A DNA stretch of 64,000 nt, taken from Alphaproteobacteria bacterium (lineage in GTDB: Bacteria > Pseudomonadota > Alphaproteobacteria > GCA-2731375). Below the pieces are notes generated by a model, which saw only the letters and a list, made by a program, of their open reading frames with translations, had not been told where the DNA came from and did no database searches. This document shows, piece by piece, positions 24,767 through 33,505 of this stretch. Within the stretch, counting starts at the first letter, position 1. Every line of letters starts with the position of its first letter. The position numbers and the translations under genes are program-made. The DNA is taken from contig JAJFGG010000013.1 of NCBI GenBank assembly GCA_021776235.1, forward strand, positions 62,001 through 126,000, in the 5' to 3' direction.

Positions 24767-25564
24767 CTATCGCGGCCAGGCGCGCAGAGCGCAGAGGCCG
24801 CCGTCCACGGGCAAAAAGACGCCGGTGACCCAGCGGGCTTCATCGCTGGCCAGATAGACCGCGGCCCAGCCCACGTCCCAGCCCGTGCCTTCGGTCTGCA
24901 TGGGCACCATTTCAATGCGGCGTTTGCGAACCTCCTCGCCCCGGCCGGCCACCATGGGCGTGGCGACGGAGCCGATGATGATGCAATTGCAGCGGATCTG
25001 TTCCGTGGCGTAGTCGGCGGCGATGGATAATGTCAGGCCATGCACGCCGGATTTGGTGGCGGCATAGGCCGCGGCGCCTGGACTGCCCATCAGACCCAGG
25101 GCGCCAGCGATCGAGGAGACATTTATAATGGAACCGCCGCCGCCACTCTCCCGCATCAAAGGCACGGCAACCCGGCTGCACATCATGGCCGAGGTCATGT
25201 TGACGTGCAGGAGATTGCTCCAGGTCTCGTCGCTCAAATCCTCGACACGGTTCGGTCCGCCGCCCGCGCCCACACCGACGTTGTTGCAAAGAATATCCAG
25301 ACGGCCATAGCGTTCCTGAACCGCCTGTCCCATGGCCGCAACCTGGTCGGACTTGGTCACATCCGCCGCAAAGACCGAGGCCTCGCCGCCTTCGTCCGCG
25401 ATCTCGGCCGCCAATGCCTCGCCACGTTCGGCTGAGCGGTTGACCAGCAATACCTTGGCCCCCTCGCGGGCCATCAGCAGGGCCATGGCCTTGCCGTTGC
25501 CCACCCCTTCGCCCCGCGGGGCCGCACCGGTCACGATGGCAACCTTGCCATCCAATCGTCCCAT
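24767..25564 (-). CDS. SDR family oxidoreductase
   Basis: Encodes 265 aa. The cofactor motif is TGAAPRGEGVGNG (an expanded glycine loop), with NNVG at the fourth strand, Ser in INVSSIAG and catalytic YAATK. It oxidises or reduces an alcohol/ketone, probably a hydroxyacyl-CoA, given the downstream position behind a DUF35-thiolase pair. The C-terminus DGGLCALRAWPR departs from the usual short end. Separated from the DUF35 gene by 154 bases containing a 14-bp hairpin. Confidence 0.9.
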   Translation of the reverse strand: MGRLDGKVAIVTGAAPRGEGVGNGKAMALLMAREGAKVLLVNRSAERGEALAAEIADEGGEASVFAADVTKSDQVAAMGQAVQERYGRLDILCNNVGVGAGGGPNRVEDLSDETWSNLLHVNMTSAMMCSRVAVPLMRESGGGGSIINVSSIAGALGLMGSPGAAAYAATKSGVHGLTLSIAADYATEQIRCNCIIIGSVATPMVAGRGEEVRKRRIEMVPMQTEGTGWDVGWAAVYLASDEARWVTGVFLPVDGGLCALRAWPR

Positions 25565-25640
25565 GCTGTTTCCTTTCCTTTCGCGTTCAAGCGCCCAAAG
25601 TTAAGCCGTGGGGCTGCGCGCCTCAATGGCGCTAGTCCTG

Positions 25641-25671
25641 GAAATCATTGGCTGTTCCAGCCAATGATTTC
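25641..25671. other. Perfect 14-bp stem hairpin between DUF35 and SDR genes
   Basis: GAAATCATTGGCTG (25641-25654) pairs exactly with CAGCCAATGATTTC (25658-25671) around a TTC loop. No T-run follows on either strand. It sits downstream of the DUF35 gene and upstream of the SDR on the transcribed (minus) strand, so it may protect an mRNA 3' end or pause transcription. Confidence 0.6.
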
Positions 25672-25718
25672 TGCGTCCAGTTAGGGCGTCCATCCGTTTC
25701 TTGTCCATTCCGCCGGCA

Positions 25719-26246
25719 CTAATCGTCCGGATAGCGCCAGACCTGGCCGGGCTGTTCGGCCTCTTCATCAATGGTCCATTGCGGCATGGCCAGGCCGTCG
25801 GCAATGTCGGTAAAGACCATGCGCACCCGGCTGCCAATGCCCACCCTGGCCACCATTTCAGGCGGCGCCAGAATACCGTCCGGCGTTGCCAAATTGCCCA
25901 GCACGCGCAGGGCTTCATGCTCTGTTGGCGCACCTTTCTGGGTATCGAGATCGACCACCAGCAGCAGATAGGGCACATGCGGTTTGAAGGCCGGTTGGAT
26001 GGCGTGCACGACCTCCGTATAGCTGTGCACCTCGCCCTTGCCCTCTACCGGGGTCCAGGTAAAGTTCCCGCTGCCGCACCAGGCACAGGCCGTGCCCACG
26101 GGATAGCGGATCAGGCCGCAATCGTCACATTTCTGCAGATGAAATTCGTGCCGGGCGCAATGCTTGAAATAGGCTAGGTTCTCGTTGTCCAGGGCATCGA
26201 CCTGCAAGGTCATGCCCAGATAATCAGCGACGATGGTTTCCGTCAT
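25719..26246 (-). CDS. DUF35 / OB-fold Zn-ribbon acyl-CoA-associated protein
   Basis: Encodes 175 aa. An N-terminal rubredoxin-like zinc ribbon (CDDCG ... CAWCG) is followed by an OB-fold domain (about 65-160), the DUF35 layout. Such proteins bind acyl-CoA and partner with thiolase-fold enzymes; in steroid side-chain degradation DUF35 and Ltp2 form an aldolase. The thiolase gene lies directly upstream (33-base gap), so a complex between the two products is likely. Cytoplasmic. Confidence 0.9.
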   Translation of the reverse strand: MTETIVADYLGMTLQVDALDNENLAYFKHCARHEFHLQKCDDCGLIRYPVGTACAWCGSGNFTWTPVEGKGEVHSYTEVVHAIQPAFKPHVPYLLLVVDLDTQKGAPTEHEALRVLGNLATPDGILAPPEMVARVGIGSRVRMVFTDIADGLAMPQWTIDEEAEQPGQVWRYPDD

Positions 26247-26279
26247 TTTTCTATCTCCCGTTACACCAATGGTCGTTGC

Positions 26280-27539
26280 TCAGGCGCCGCGGCGCATGAC
26301 CATGGCCGAGCCGGTGCCCGGCGTAGCCCAGCCCAGGTTGGCGCTTACTTCCACATCCTTGACCTGGCGGCAGCCGCCTTCGCTGTGATCGTAGGTATGC
26401 TGGCGTTTACCGTCCGGACCGATGGGGCAGGAATCGTCCGCCTCGTGGCGCAGCTGGCGGACGTTCTCCACCACCATCGCCACGCCATGGGTATAGCCTT
26501 CACAGAGATGGCCGCCGGAGGTGTTGTTGGGCCGCCGGCCGCCCAGGAAGGTGGTGCCGTCGGAGACATAATCCCCACCCTCGCCCTTTTTGCAGAAGCC
26601 ATAGTCCTCCAGCTGCAACATGGTGGTAAAGGTGAAGGCGTCGTAAGAGCCAGTGACATCGATATCATCAGGGCCAACGCCGGCGTTGCGCCACAGGCGC
26701 GGGGCGGCATAGTGCCCGGCGACGGTCGAGATCGGCCCGGCTTCATAATGCAAATCGGCACGCGGCTTCGAGACCCGGCCGACAACGCCACGGATCAACG
26801 CCGGTATCTGCCGGCAGTCCTTGGCCCGGGCGGCGGAGGTGACGATAATCGCCGTGGCATTGTCGGTCTCGACACAGCAATCCAGCAGATGCAGCGGCTT
26901 GCAAATCATCCGGCTGCCCAGCACGTCATCCACGGTGACCCGGTTGTTGTACAGCGCCTTGGGATTATTGGACGCATGGTGCGAATGGGCGACCTTGACC
27001 ATGGCCACCTGCTCGGGCCTGGTGCCGTAATCGTACATGTGGCGCATGAAGCTGGGCGCGAACAGTTGTCCGGGGCTCTGCCAGCCGTAACTGCGTTGGT
27101 GCAGGAATTCGCCGACCACCGGGGCCACGGCGCGGGCGCCGGTGCCGCCCACCCGGGTCTGGCTATGACCGTTCATGGAGCGGAAGATGACCACGGTTTC
27201 GCACATCCCCGCCTCGATCACGCCCATGGCGATGCCGACCATGGCTTCCGTACTGGAGCCACCGCCCAGAACATCCATGTAAAAATTCAAACGTATGCCC
27301 AGATCGGCCGAGACAAAGGTGGACAGGGTCGAATCCATGGCGGAATAGGACATCATGCCGTCCACTTCGCCCGGCGCCAGGCCGGCGTCGGCCATGGCAT
27401 TGCGCACGGCGCGGGTGGCCATGGCCCGCGTGGTCACCCCGGAGCCACGGACATATTCCGTCTCGCCGACACCGACGATGGCATATTTTTCCCTAAGAGA
27501 GGCCCCAAGTTCGGGATCCAATTGATCGATGCGCGCCAT
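26280..27539 (-). CDS. Thiolase-fold protein (SCP2-thiolase / acetyl-CoA acetyltransferase-like)
   Basis: Encodes 419 aa. The N-terminus KYAIVGVGETEYVRGSG and the C-terminal His segment GGHLCEGYTHGVAM are typical of the lipid-transfer-protein/thiolase subgroup. The usual N-terminal nucleophile region reads LGGGSSTEAMVG, lacking an obvious Cys, which argues for an aldolase or non-canonical role rather than classical thiolysis. Partner DUF35 gene follows immediately, then an SDR, suggesting one catabolic step set. Confidence 0.88.
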   Translation of the reverse strand: MARIDQLDPELGASLREKYAIVGVGETEYVRGSGVTTRAMATRAVRNAMADAGLAPGEVDGMMSYSAMDSTLSTFVSADLGIRLNFYMDVLGGGSSTEAMVGIAMGVIEAGMCETVVIFRSMNGHSQTRVGGTGARAVAPVVGEFLHQRSYGWQSPGQLFAPSFMRHMYDYGTRPEQVAMVKVAHSHHASNNPKALYNNRVTVDDVLGSRMICKPLHLLDCCVETDNATAIIVTSAARAKDCRQIPALIRGVVGRVSKPRADLHYEAGPISTVAGHYAAPRLWRNAGVGPDDIDVTGSYDAFTFTTMLQLEDYGFCKKGEGGDYVSDGTTFLGGRRPNNTSGGHLCEGYTHGVAMVVENVRQLRHEADDSCPIGPDGKRQHTYDHSEGGCRQVKDVEVSANLGWATPGTGSAMVMRRGA

Positions 27540-27600
27540 GTTTTCTCCTCACCTATTGCTTTGCACGAAGCCCTATTGTCGCCCCTCGCAGCCAATCCGT

Positions 27601-28854
27601 CTATGGATGATGCCGCCCCAGCCGGAGCAAAAGCAGGATCAGCAGGCCACAGATACCGCTCAGCAGATACAATCCGGCGGCAAAGCCGCCCGTCAGGTCC
27701 GACAAAGCGCCCAGGGTCAACGGGCCCAGAACGCCGCCGATTTCCGCCGCCGAGAAGAACAACCCGCCCGCGGCGCCGGCATGACGGCTGCCAACGCCCG
27801 GCGTTTCCACCAGCAACAGCATCAGGACCGTCATCAACGAACTTTTCGAGAGGCCTTGCAGGATCAATCCAAGGCTCAGGGGCAGGGCACTGCCGGCGCT
27901 TTGCAACAGCAGCGTCGACAGGCCGGCCGAGATGATCAGGCCATAAAGGATTTTCTGGCGCCTGGCCGGTATCGCCAGGCGCGGGATCAGCAGTGACCCC
28001 AAAATGCCGACGGCGGTGGGGATCGCCGACCAGTAGCCGGCTTGAGCGGCCGTCATGCCGCCCCGGCGCAGAATCTCCGGCAGCCAGTTGTTCAGGCCGT
28101 GGTTGAAGAAAAACGCCCCAACCGCCATGAGCAGCACAACGCGGACCGCGGGCAGGCGAAGCAGCCTGCGGAAGATCTGCAACTGCCCCTGGCCCCGGTC
28201 CGCCATGGCCAACCGTTCCAGGGCGCGGGCCTGGGGATGGCGGTTGATGGCCAGCCAGACCAGACCAATAAATAGACTGATCCCGGCGTAGAGGAACATG
28301 ACATGACGCCAGTTCTCATCCAACAGGGGCATGACGACGCTGTTGGTCAGGGCCAGAGCGCAGATCCCGCCCAGGGCCGGACCGGTAATATAGATGCCCA
28401 TGGCCATGCCGCGATCGGCGCCTTCAAAAGACAGACTGACCAGCTTGGGCGCACCGATGGATATCAGGGGACCGCCGATGCCGAACAGGGCCACCGCCAG
28501 GAACAGAGAGAGCTGATCGCTGGCCAGGCCGCGTGCCGCCGCCGACAAGGCAATGATCACCGCCGCCGCGAACAAGGCCCGGCGCGGCCCCGCGCGGTCC
28601 AGAAATGCACCGCAGGGCATGGCCGAAGCAATGTAGATCAGCGGCCATGCCCCCAGCACTAGGCCCATGGCGCCGTCACTGAGGTTCAGGTCGGCCCGAA
28701 TGGCGCCGATCAGCGGCGCCATGGCAACCAAAGTCAGGCCAAAGGCGAAATACAAAATCCAGACGCCGAATAACAGCAGCCAGCGAAAATGGCCGACCGC
28801 AGGGTCGGCCGATCTGCCTGATGCGGCTTGTTGCGAAGGCGGTATGGAAGACAT
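27601..28854 (-). CDS. MFS transporter
   Basis: Encodes 417 aa with about 12 hydrophobic segments, the first beginning HFRWLLLFGVWILYFAFG. A GPALGGICAL stretch and the DRAGPRR loop between helices 2 and 3 are typical of the CynX/NarK-like major facilitator group. Inner-membrane secondary transporter; the substrate may be an organic acid handled by the neighbouring genes. The ATG at 28854 was chosen; a GTG at 28872 overlaps the stop of the cyclase gene and is an alternative. Confidence 0.9.
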   Translation of the reverse strand: MSSIPPSQQAASGRSADPAVGHFRWLLLFGVWILYFAFGLTLVAMAPLIGAIRADLNLSDGAMGLVLGAWPLIYIASAMPCGAFLDRAGPRRALFAAAVIIALSAAARGLASDQLSLFLAVALFGIGGPLISIGAPKLVSLSFEGADRGMAMGIYITGPALGGICALALTNSVVMPLLDENWRHVMFLYAGISLFIGLVWLAINRHPQARALERLAMADRGQGQLQIFRRLLRLPAVRVVLLMAVGAFFFNHGLNNWLPEILRRGGMTAAQAGYWSAIPTAVGILGSLLIPRLAIPARRQKILYGLIISAGLSTLLLQSAGSALPLSLGLILQGLSKSSLMTVLMLLLVETPGVGSRHAGAAGGLFFSAAEIGGVLGPLTLGALSDLTGGFAAGLYLLSGICGLLILLLLRLGRHHP

Positions 28855-28871
28855 GCCCGGCGGCGATAACA

Positions 28872-30725
28872 CTAATTTTCGGGATTGGCCACTGGCGCCA
28901 TCTGGATACGCCACAACCGGACCGGTTTTTCCACGCCGCGCAAGGTCGCCGTCTCCTGCACCGGCGCGGCCACCGGGCCATTGGCGAATATCTCCCGAAC
29001 TCCCGGCGCGGCCATAAGGGCATCGGAGAGCACGACGTCATGGCCCCGGCTTTCCCCCTGCAGGCGGGCGGCGATGTTGACCGTAGAGCCGAAATAGTCC
29101 AGGCGCAGGTCCGTCGTCACCGCGATACAGGGACCTTGATGCAGACCCAGTTTCAGGATCACGCCGCCATCTTCCCGGTTTCGATTAAATTTGGCGATGC
29201 CCATTTGCGCGGCAATTGCGGCTTTTACCCCCTGGTCCGGCTCGGCAAAGGCCGCCATCACCGCATCGCCAATGGTTTTGACCAAGACACCGCCATGGCC
29301 TTCGACCAGCGCCGTCAAATAATCAAAATGATCGCGCACCAGGTTATAGGCCGCGCCGTCGCCCAGGGCTTCGTATAGCGAGGTCGAACCCTTCAGATCG
29401 GTGAACAGCAGCACCACATTGGCGATGGCTACATCGTCGCCGGGGCGCAATATCTGCTCCGGACAATACTGCCGAAAGGCCGGCAGAACGATCGCCCGGT
29501 CCCCGGTCAAGGCATCCTGGCGCCAGGCCAGCTCCTCAATGACAAAGGTCAGGTTACGCTGTGTCCGGTTTTCCAGCAGGATCTTACCCTCCGGCGCCGG
29601 CGGTCCGGCAATGATCTCTCCATCCTGGGCCAGGACGGTGGGAAAGCCCTTTTCCCCGTTCCAATCCACATCTGTTTGCGGACCCGACTGGGTGGTGCGC
29701 AGGCGGTAGGCACCGGGCTCCAGGGGCGGATCGATCTCCAGCTTTTCACCAGGGCCAACATGACGCTGCACCTTGATATGAGGCACGGAAGGTGCGCCCA
29801 TCATGCAAAAGGCACCTTCCGGCAAGGGGCGCAGCCAGGCTTCCGGCTGAAAGGTCAATTCCACGTTGGCGGAAAAATCCTGTTCGAAATCCACGTTGCA
29901 GGTACTGCAATGGACGGATTGCGGCAGGTCGGCAAGATTGTCCGGCACGTCAGAGGCATTGCGGCAGCGGGGGCACAAGACTTCCCAGCGCAAACGCAGC
30001 AAACCCTGGTTATGTGCCGCCAGAAACATCGCCACGACATCGCTTGCATCCGCCTGCCACTGCCGGGCCAGGACCAGGGGACGAACCCGCTGCAGCCAGG
30101 CCTCTGGGGTCTGGCTGAGATATTCGCCTAAATGCTTCGTCAATGCCCCATTGCCATGTTGTTCCTCGATCGTGGCCAGGGCCGCATCCAACCGTGCCTG
30201 TACCGCCGGTGCCAAAGGCGGGGGGTCGAATGCGCCGGCTTGCCGGTCATCTTCGTCGCCCTGCTTCGCGGGCAGGGCCAGCTCGGTCTGCACTATTTGC
30301 TCCAGGGTAGCTATTGTCTTCAAAACCCCCCGGCGCATCAGCCCAAGGCGGGCGCCCAGCCAGCCGATCATGCCGCGGGTATCCATTTCGAAGCGCAGAT
30401 GCACGTCAAAACCCTTCGGCGTGGGGCGCATAACAGACGTCATATTCACGTGGTTGAAGGCGCCCTTGGTGAATGTACGATTTTGCCGGACGTAGCGTTG
30501 TTCGACCCATTCGCCAAGATCTTCTGTCCATTCCGCCGCCATGGGGACCCCGAACTGGCCACGGACCCGGCGCAGAACGGTGCCGTCGGGTTGCAGTTCC
30601 TCGACGGCCGTGTAAGGCGGCTGGCCGGCCAAATCGTTCAACAGATTGCTATCCGCCATCAAGGGCCACAGGCGCGCCAACGATGCCTCGTAATGCAACG
30701 TTTTCTCCACCACGACCAATGGCAT
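28872..30725 (-). CDS. Class III adenylate/guanylate cyclase with SRPBCC-like and DUF5939-type zinc-ribbon regions
   Basis: Encodes 617 aa. The N-terminus (about 1-150) looks like an SRPBCC/polyketide-cyclase lipid-binding fold. The middle contains a zinc ribbon CPRCRNASD ... CSTC (about 250-280) and a DUF5939-like region. The C-terminus (about 435-610) is a class III nucleotide cyclase with metal-binding Asp443 in FTDLKGS and Asp487 in IGDAVMAAF, and the transition-state Asn/Arg in STVNIAARLQ. It should make cAMP or cGMP in response to a cytoplasmic, possibly hydrophobic, ligand. GAGG lies seven bases before the ATG at 30725. It sits 19 bases after a small membrane-protein gene. Confidence 0.9.
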   Translation of the reverse strand: MPLVVVEKTLHYEASLARLWPLMADSNLLNDLAGQPPYTAVEELQPDGTVLRRVRGQFGVPMAAEWTEDLGEWVEQRYVRQNRTFTKGAFNHVNMTSVMRPTPKGFDVHLRFEMDTRGMIGWLGARLGLMRRGVLKTIATLEQIVQTELALPAKQGDEDDRQAGAFDPPPLAPAVQARLDAALATIEEQHGNGALTKHLGEYLSQTPEAWLQRVRPLVLARQWQADASDVVAMFLAAHNQGLLRLRWEVLCPRCRNASDVPDNLADLPQSVHCSTCNVDFEQDFSANVELTFQPEAWLRPLPEGAFCMMGAPSVPHIKVQRHVGPGEKLEIDPPLEPGAYRLRTTQSGPQTDVDWNGEKGFPTVLAQDGEIIAGPPAPEGKILLENRTQRNLTFVIEELAWRQDALTGDRAIVLPAFRQYCPEQILRPGDDVAIANVVLLFTDLKGSTSLYEALGDGAAYNLVRDHFDYLTALVEGHGGVLVKTIGDAVMAAFAEPDQGVKAAIAAQMGIAKFNRNREDGGVILKLGLHQGPCIAVTTDLRLDYFGSTVNIAARLQGESRGHDVVLSDALMAAPGVREIFANGPVAAPVQETATLRGVEKPVRLWRIQMAPVANPEN

Positions 30726-30744
30726 GGCGTACCTCGCTACTTCG

Positions 30745-31212
30745 TCAGCCGCCGTGTACGCCGGCAACCGCACCGGCCACGGTAACCAAACTGGCGGTCA
30801 GCAAAACCCAATGCAGACGCTGGATCAAGGCCAGGGTGCTGTCGGGTTGGCTGCGGGCTCGCCGCGCAAACCATTTGTGCAGGACCAGCGGCTCCAATAC
30901 GAACAACATCACGGTGAAGATCAGCCATATCGCCGACATGGCATGTAACCACCAAAAGCCGGGGTCGGAAAACCGCTCCCAGGCGTCCAGGACGTAAAGC
31001 ATATAAAAGCCCGAGGCGCCTGTCAGCACGGTGGTCAGCCGGGCCTGCCAGGCGAAACCGTTTTCCAGGCGCTCGAACATGGCGACACGGTCGCTGGCCG
31101 GCTGCAGATGCTTCATTCCGGGCAACAGAACCAGAGTGACAAATGCGACGCCGCCGATCCACAGCACCACGCCCAGCACATGGACGATGCGCGCCAACAC
31201 GAAATCGTCCAT
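30745..31212 (-). CDS. Small integral membrane protein (CopD-like)
   Basis: Encodes 155 aa with four predicted membrane helices (about 7-30, 55-75, 85-108, 128-150). His residues in RIVHVLG and WWLHAMSAIW are placed like haem or copper ligands of CopD/HemJ-type proteins. The function is unknown; an inner-membrane redox or haem-binding role is possible. A MITE-like repeat begins three bases upstream of the ATG and supplies its apparent GGAAG ribosome-binding site. Co-directional with the cyclase gene downstream. Confidence 0.8.
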   Translation of the reverse strand: MDDFVLARIVHVLGVVLWIGGVAFVTLVLLPGMKHLQPASDRVAMFERLENGFAWQARLTTVLTGASGFYMLYVLDAWERFSDPGFWWLHAMSAIWLIFTVMLFVLEPLVLHKWFARRARSQPDSTLALIQRLHWVLLTASLVTVAGAVAGVHGG

Positions 31213-31214
31213 GC

Positions 31215-31300
31215 TAGAGCACTTCCGGGTTATTCTGGTTCATTTGATGGCGACCCTAAGCCATTCGGATGCGTTGCGCCACTGGCTCGGAAATGCTCTA
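31215..31300. repeat. 86-bp MITE-like element with terminal inverted repeats
   Basis: TAGAGCACTTCCGGG at the left end matches the reverse complement of the right end (TAGAGCATTTCCGAG) at 13 of 15 positions. No coding capacity. It lies between the PaaK-like gene and the membrane-protein gene, abutting the start codon of the latter. Similar GAGCATTTCCGGG sequence recurs near 54884, suggesting a family. Confidence 0.6.
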
Positions 31301-31316
31301 ATCTCCGCCGCGCCCG

Positions 31317-32561
31317 CTATTCGTAGCTGCGCGCGTCCTCGATGGCCAGGCCATCGTCGGGCAGGCTTTCCGCCGCCACCATCTCGGCCCCGCCGCGCAG
31401 TTTTAACACCACCTGTATGGAAGCTTCCACCGCCTCGCGCAACGAGGGGTCAGCTCCGGGGGCGGCGAATTTAAGGGTCATGGCATCGTTGTTGTCCTGC
31501 GAAGTAATGACCAGGCGCGCCTTGGTGATCTCGGGATGCCGGGCGGCGATCTGCATGATGGCCGAGGGATGCACGAACATGCCCTTGAATTTGGTTGATT
31601 GATCGGCCCGGCCCATCCAGCCGCGGATACGCATGTTGGTGCGCCCGCAGGGGCTGACGCCGGGCAACACGGCGGACAGATCACCGGTGGCAAACCGGAT
31701 CAGGGGATAGGTTGGATTCAGCGAGGTCACCACCACTTCGCCAACCTCGCCCTCGGCCACGGGCGTGGTGCCCTGGGGTTCGACGATTTCCACGATTACC
31801 CCTTCATCGATAATCATGCCGTCGACCGCCTTGGATTCGTACGCCACCGACCCCAGATCGGCGGTGCCATAGCCCTGCAACACGGATACACCCAGATCAG
31901 CCAGTTCCTGGCGCAGGCTGGGCGGCAACGCTTCGGCGCCGACCAGGCCATTCTTCAGATTGGACAGATCGTGGCCCAGCTCTTTCGCCTTGGTCAGGAC
32001 GATGCGCAGGAAGGACGGCGTGCCGATGAAGAAATCCGGCTTTAGATCAGCCATCAACTGGATCTGAATTTCCGTGTTGCCCACGCCGCCCGGTACCACG
32101 GGACAGCCAATGGCCCGGCAACCGCTTTCCACCAGCATGGCCGCCGGCGTCAGATGATAGGAAAAGGTGTTGTGGACGATATTTCCCGGCCGGACGCCGG
32201 CGGCCCACAGGGCCCGGGCATAACGCCAATAATCCTTGCGGGGCGCGTCCGGTTCATACAAGCCGCCGGGCGAGGCAAAAATGTGCGACAGTTCCGACAA
32301 GGGGACGGTGTTGATCCCGCCCAGGGGCGGGTTTTTCTTTTGCAGAGCGGCCAGGTCCGACTTGCGCGTCGTGGACATGCCGGCCAGCGCCGTGCGGCTG
32401 TTAATGTCCGCCGGATCCAAATCCGCGAAAGCCTCGGCATAGTGGGGCGCGTTGCCCTTGGCGTGCGCAATCTGGGCCGACAATGCGGCCATCAAATCGT
32501 CTTCGCGCTGCTGGGGATCGCGGGTTTCCAGATCGTCGTAAAATTCATCAGCGCTGCTCAT
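31317..32561 (-). CDS. Phenylacetate-CoA ligase-like AMP-dependent ligase (PaaK family)
   Basis: Encodes 414 aa, a length and layout typical of PaaK-type ligases, which lack the long ANL C-terminus. Recognisable segments are VLQGYGTADLGSVAYESK and YPLIRFATGDLS, the latter the PaaK equivalent of the ANL hinge. It activates an aromatic or related acid to the CoA ester. Last gene of the liv-type transporter operon, so its substrate is probably the imported compound. ATG at 32561 chosen with GGAGGG upstream; 32579 is an alternative. Confidence 0.88.
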   Translation of the reverse strand: MSSADEFYDDLETRDPQQREDDLMAALSAQIAHAKGNAPHYAEAFADLDPADINSRTALAGMSTTRKSDLAALQKKNPPLGGINTVPLSELSHIFASPGGLYEPDAPRKDYWRYARALWAAGVRPGNIVHNTFSYHLTPAAMLVESGCRAIGCPVVPGGVGNTEIQIQLMADLKPDFFIGTPSFLRIVLTKAKELGHDLSNLKNGLVGAEALPPSLRQELADLGVSVLQGYGTADLGSVAYESKAVDGMIIDEGVIVEIVEPQGTTPVAEGEVGEVVVTSLNPTYPLIRFATGDLSAVLPGVSPCGRTNMRIRGWMGRADQSTKFKGMFVHPSAIMQIAARHPEITKARLVITSQDNNDAMTLKFAAPGADPSLREAVEASIQVVLKLRGGAEMVAAESLPDDGLAIEDARSYE

Positions 32562-32620
32562 GGCTATTGAACCCTCCATTCCGCCTCAGGGCCGGCCATT
32601 TTGGCCAATGTCCTCGTAGT

Positions 32621-33409
32621 TTAGCCCAGCCAGCGCTTGCGGCGGCGATAATGCTTTACATCGCGGAAGCTTTTCTTTTCGCCACTTGAAATGCCCAGGT
32701 AGAATTCCTTGATATCAGCATTCTCGCGCAGAGCGTCCGCTGGGCCTTCCAGCACGATGTTGCCGTTTTCCATCACATAGCCGTATTCAGCGATGTCCAG
32801 GGCCAAGGTGGCGTTTTGTTCCACCAGCAGGACGGTCAGATTTTCCTCTTCGTTGAGCCGTTTGATGATGCCAAAGATCTCCTCGATAATCATCGGTGCC
32901 AGTCCCAGGGACGGCTCGTCAAACAACACCACTGCGGGATCTGACATCAGGGCCCGACCGATCGCCAGCATCTGTTGTTCACCACCCGACAGGTAACCGG
33001 CCTGCACGTCGCGCCGTTCGTAGACCCGGGGGAAATATTCATAAACCTTTTGCATGTTTTGCCGCATGACCGCTTTTGAGACGATGTGGCCGCCGGCAAT
33101 CAGGTTTTCTTCGGCCGTAAGATGCTCGAACACCTGTCGTCCCTCGAACACCTGAACGATACCTTTTTTGACGATTTCATGGGCCGACAGGCGATCGATC
33201 CGCTCACCCTTGAATTCGATGTTACCGCGGGTTACATCACCGCGCTCCGGTCGCAACAGGCCGGAAATACCCTTCAATGTGGTTGTCTTGCCGGCTCCAT
33301 TGGCGCCCAAAATCGTCGTGATGGCGCCTTCCTTAGCCTCGATGGAAATTCCTTTGAGGACCAGAATGACATTATCGAAGATGACTTCAATATTATTCAG
33401 AACAAGCAT
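32621..33409 (-). CDS. Branched-chain amino acid-type ABC transporter ATPase (LivF family)
   Basis: Encodes 262 aa. Walker A is GANGAGKTTT, the signature is YLSGGEQQMLAIGRAL, Walker B is VVLFDEPSLGLAP and the switch His region follows. A C-terminal basic tail KHYRRRKRW extends past the usual end. Cytoplasmic ATPase energising the permeases encoded upstream in the operon. It follows the substrate-binding protein gene after a terminator-like hairpin. Confidence 0.93.
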   Translation of the reverse strand: MLVLNNIEVIFDNVILVLKGISIEAKEGAITTILGANGAGKTTTLKGISGLLRPERGDVTRGNIEFKGERIDRLSAHEIVKKGIVQVFEGRQVFEHLTAEENLIAGGHIVSKAVMRQNMQKVYEYFPRVYERRDVQAGYLSGGEQQMLAIGRALMSDPAVVLFDEPSLGLAPMIIEEIFGIIKRLNEEENLTVLLVEQNATLALDIAEYGYVMENGNIVLEGPADALRENADIKEFYLGISSGEKKSFRDVKHYRRRKRWLG

Positions 33410-33451
33410 TCGGCAACTCAATCATGATAGAAATTAATGAATGAAAATGGC

Positions 33452-33493
33452 AAAAATCCCGGTGACCAATTCATCAATGAACCGGCCACCGGG
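33452..33493 (-). terminator. Internal terminator-like hairpin between binding-protein gene and livF
   Basis: On the minus strand CCCGGTG (33493-33487) pairs with CACCGGG (33464-33458), with an inner TTCAT/ATGAA stem, then ATTTTTG (T-run 33456-33452). The hairpin is imperfect in the middle. As both flanking genes are co-directional, it probably acts as a partial terminator or 3'-stabiliser giving excess binding protein. Confidence 0.7.
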
Positions 33494-33505
33494 GAAATTT
33501 AGTTG

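Noticed and set aside
26385-27935. 516-codon rightward ORF
   Set aside because: It is antisense to the thiolase and MFS genes; in GC-rich DNA, long antisense frames are common and its sequence has no domain features.
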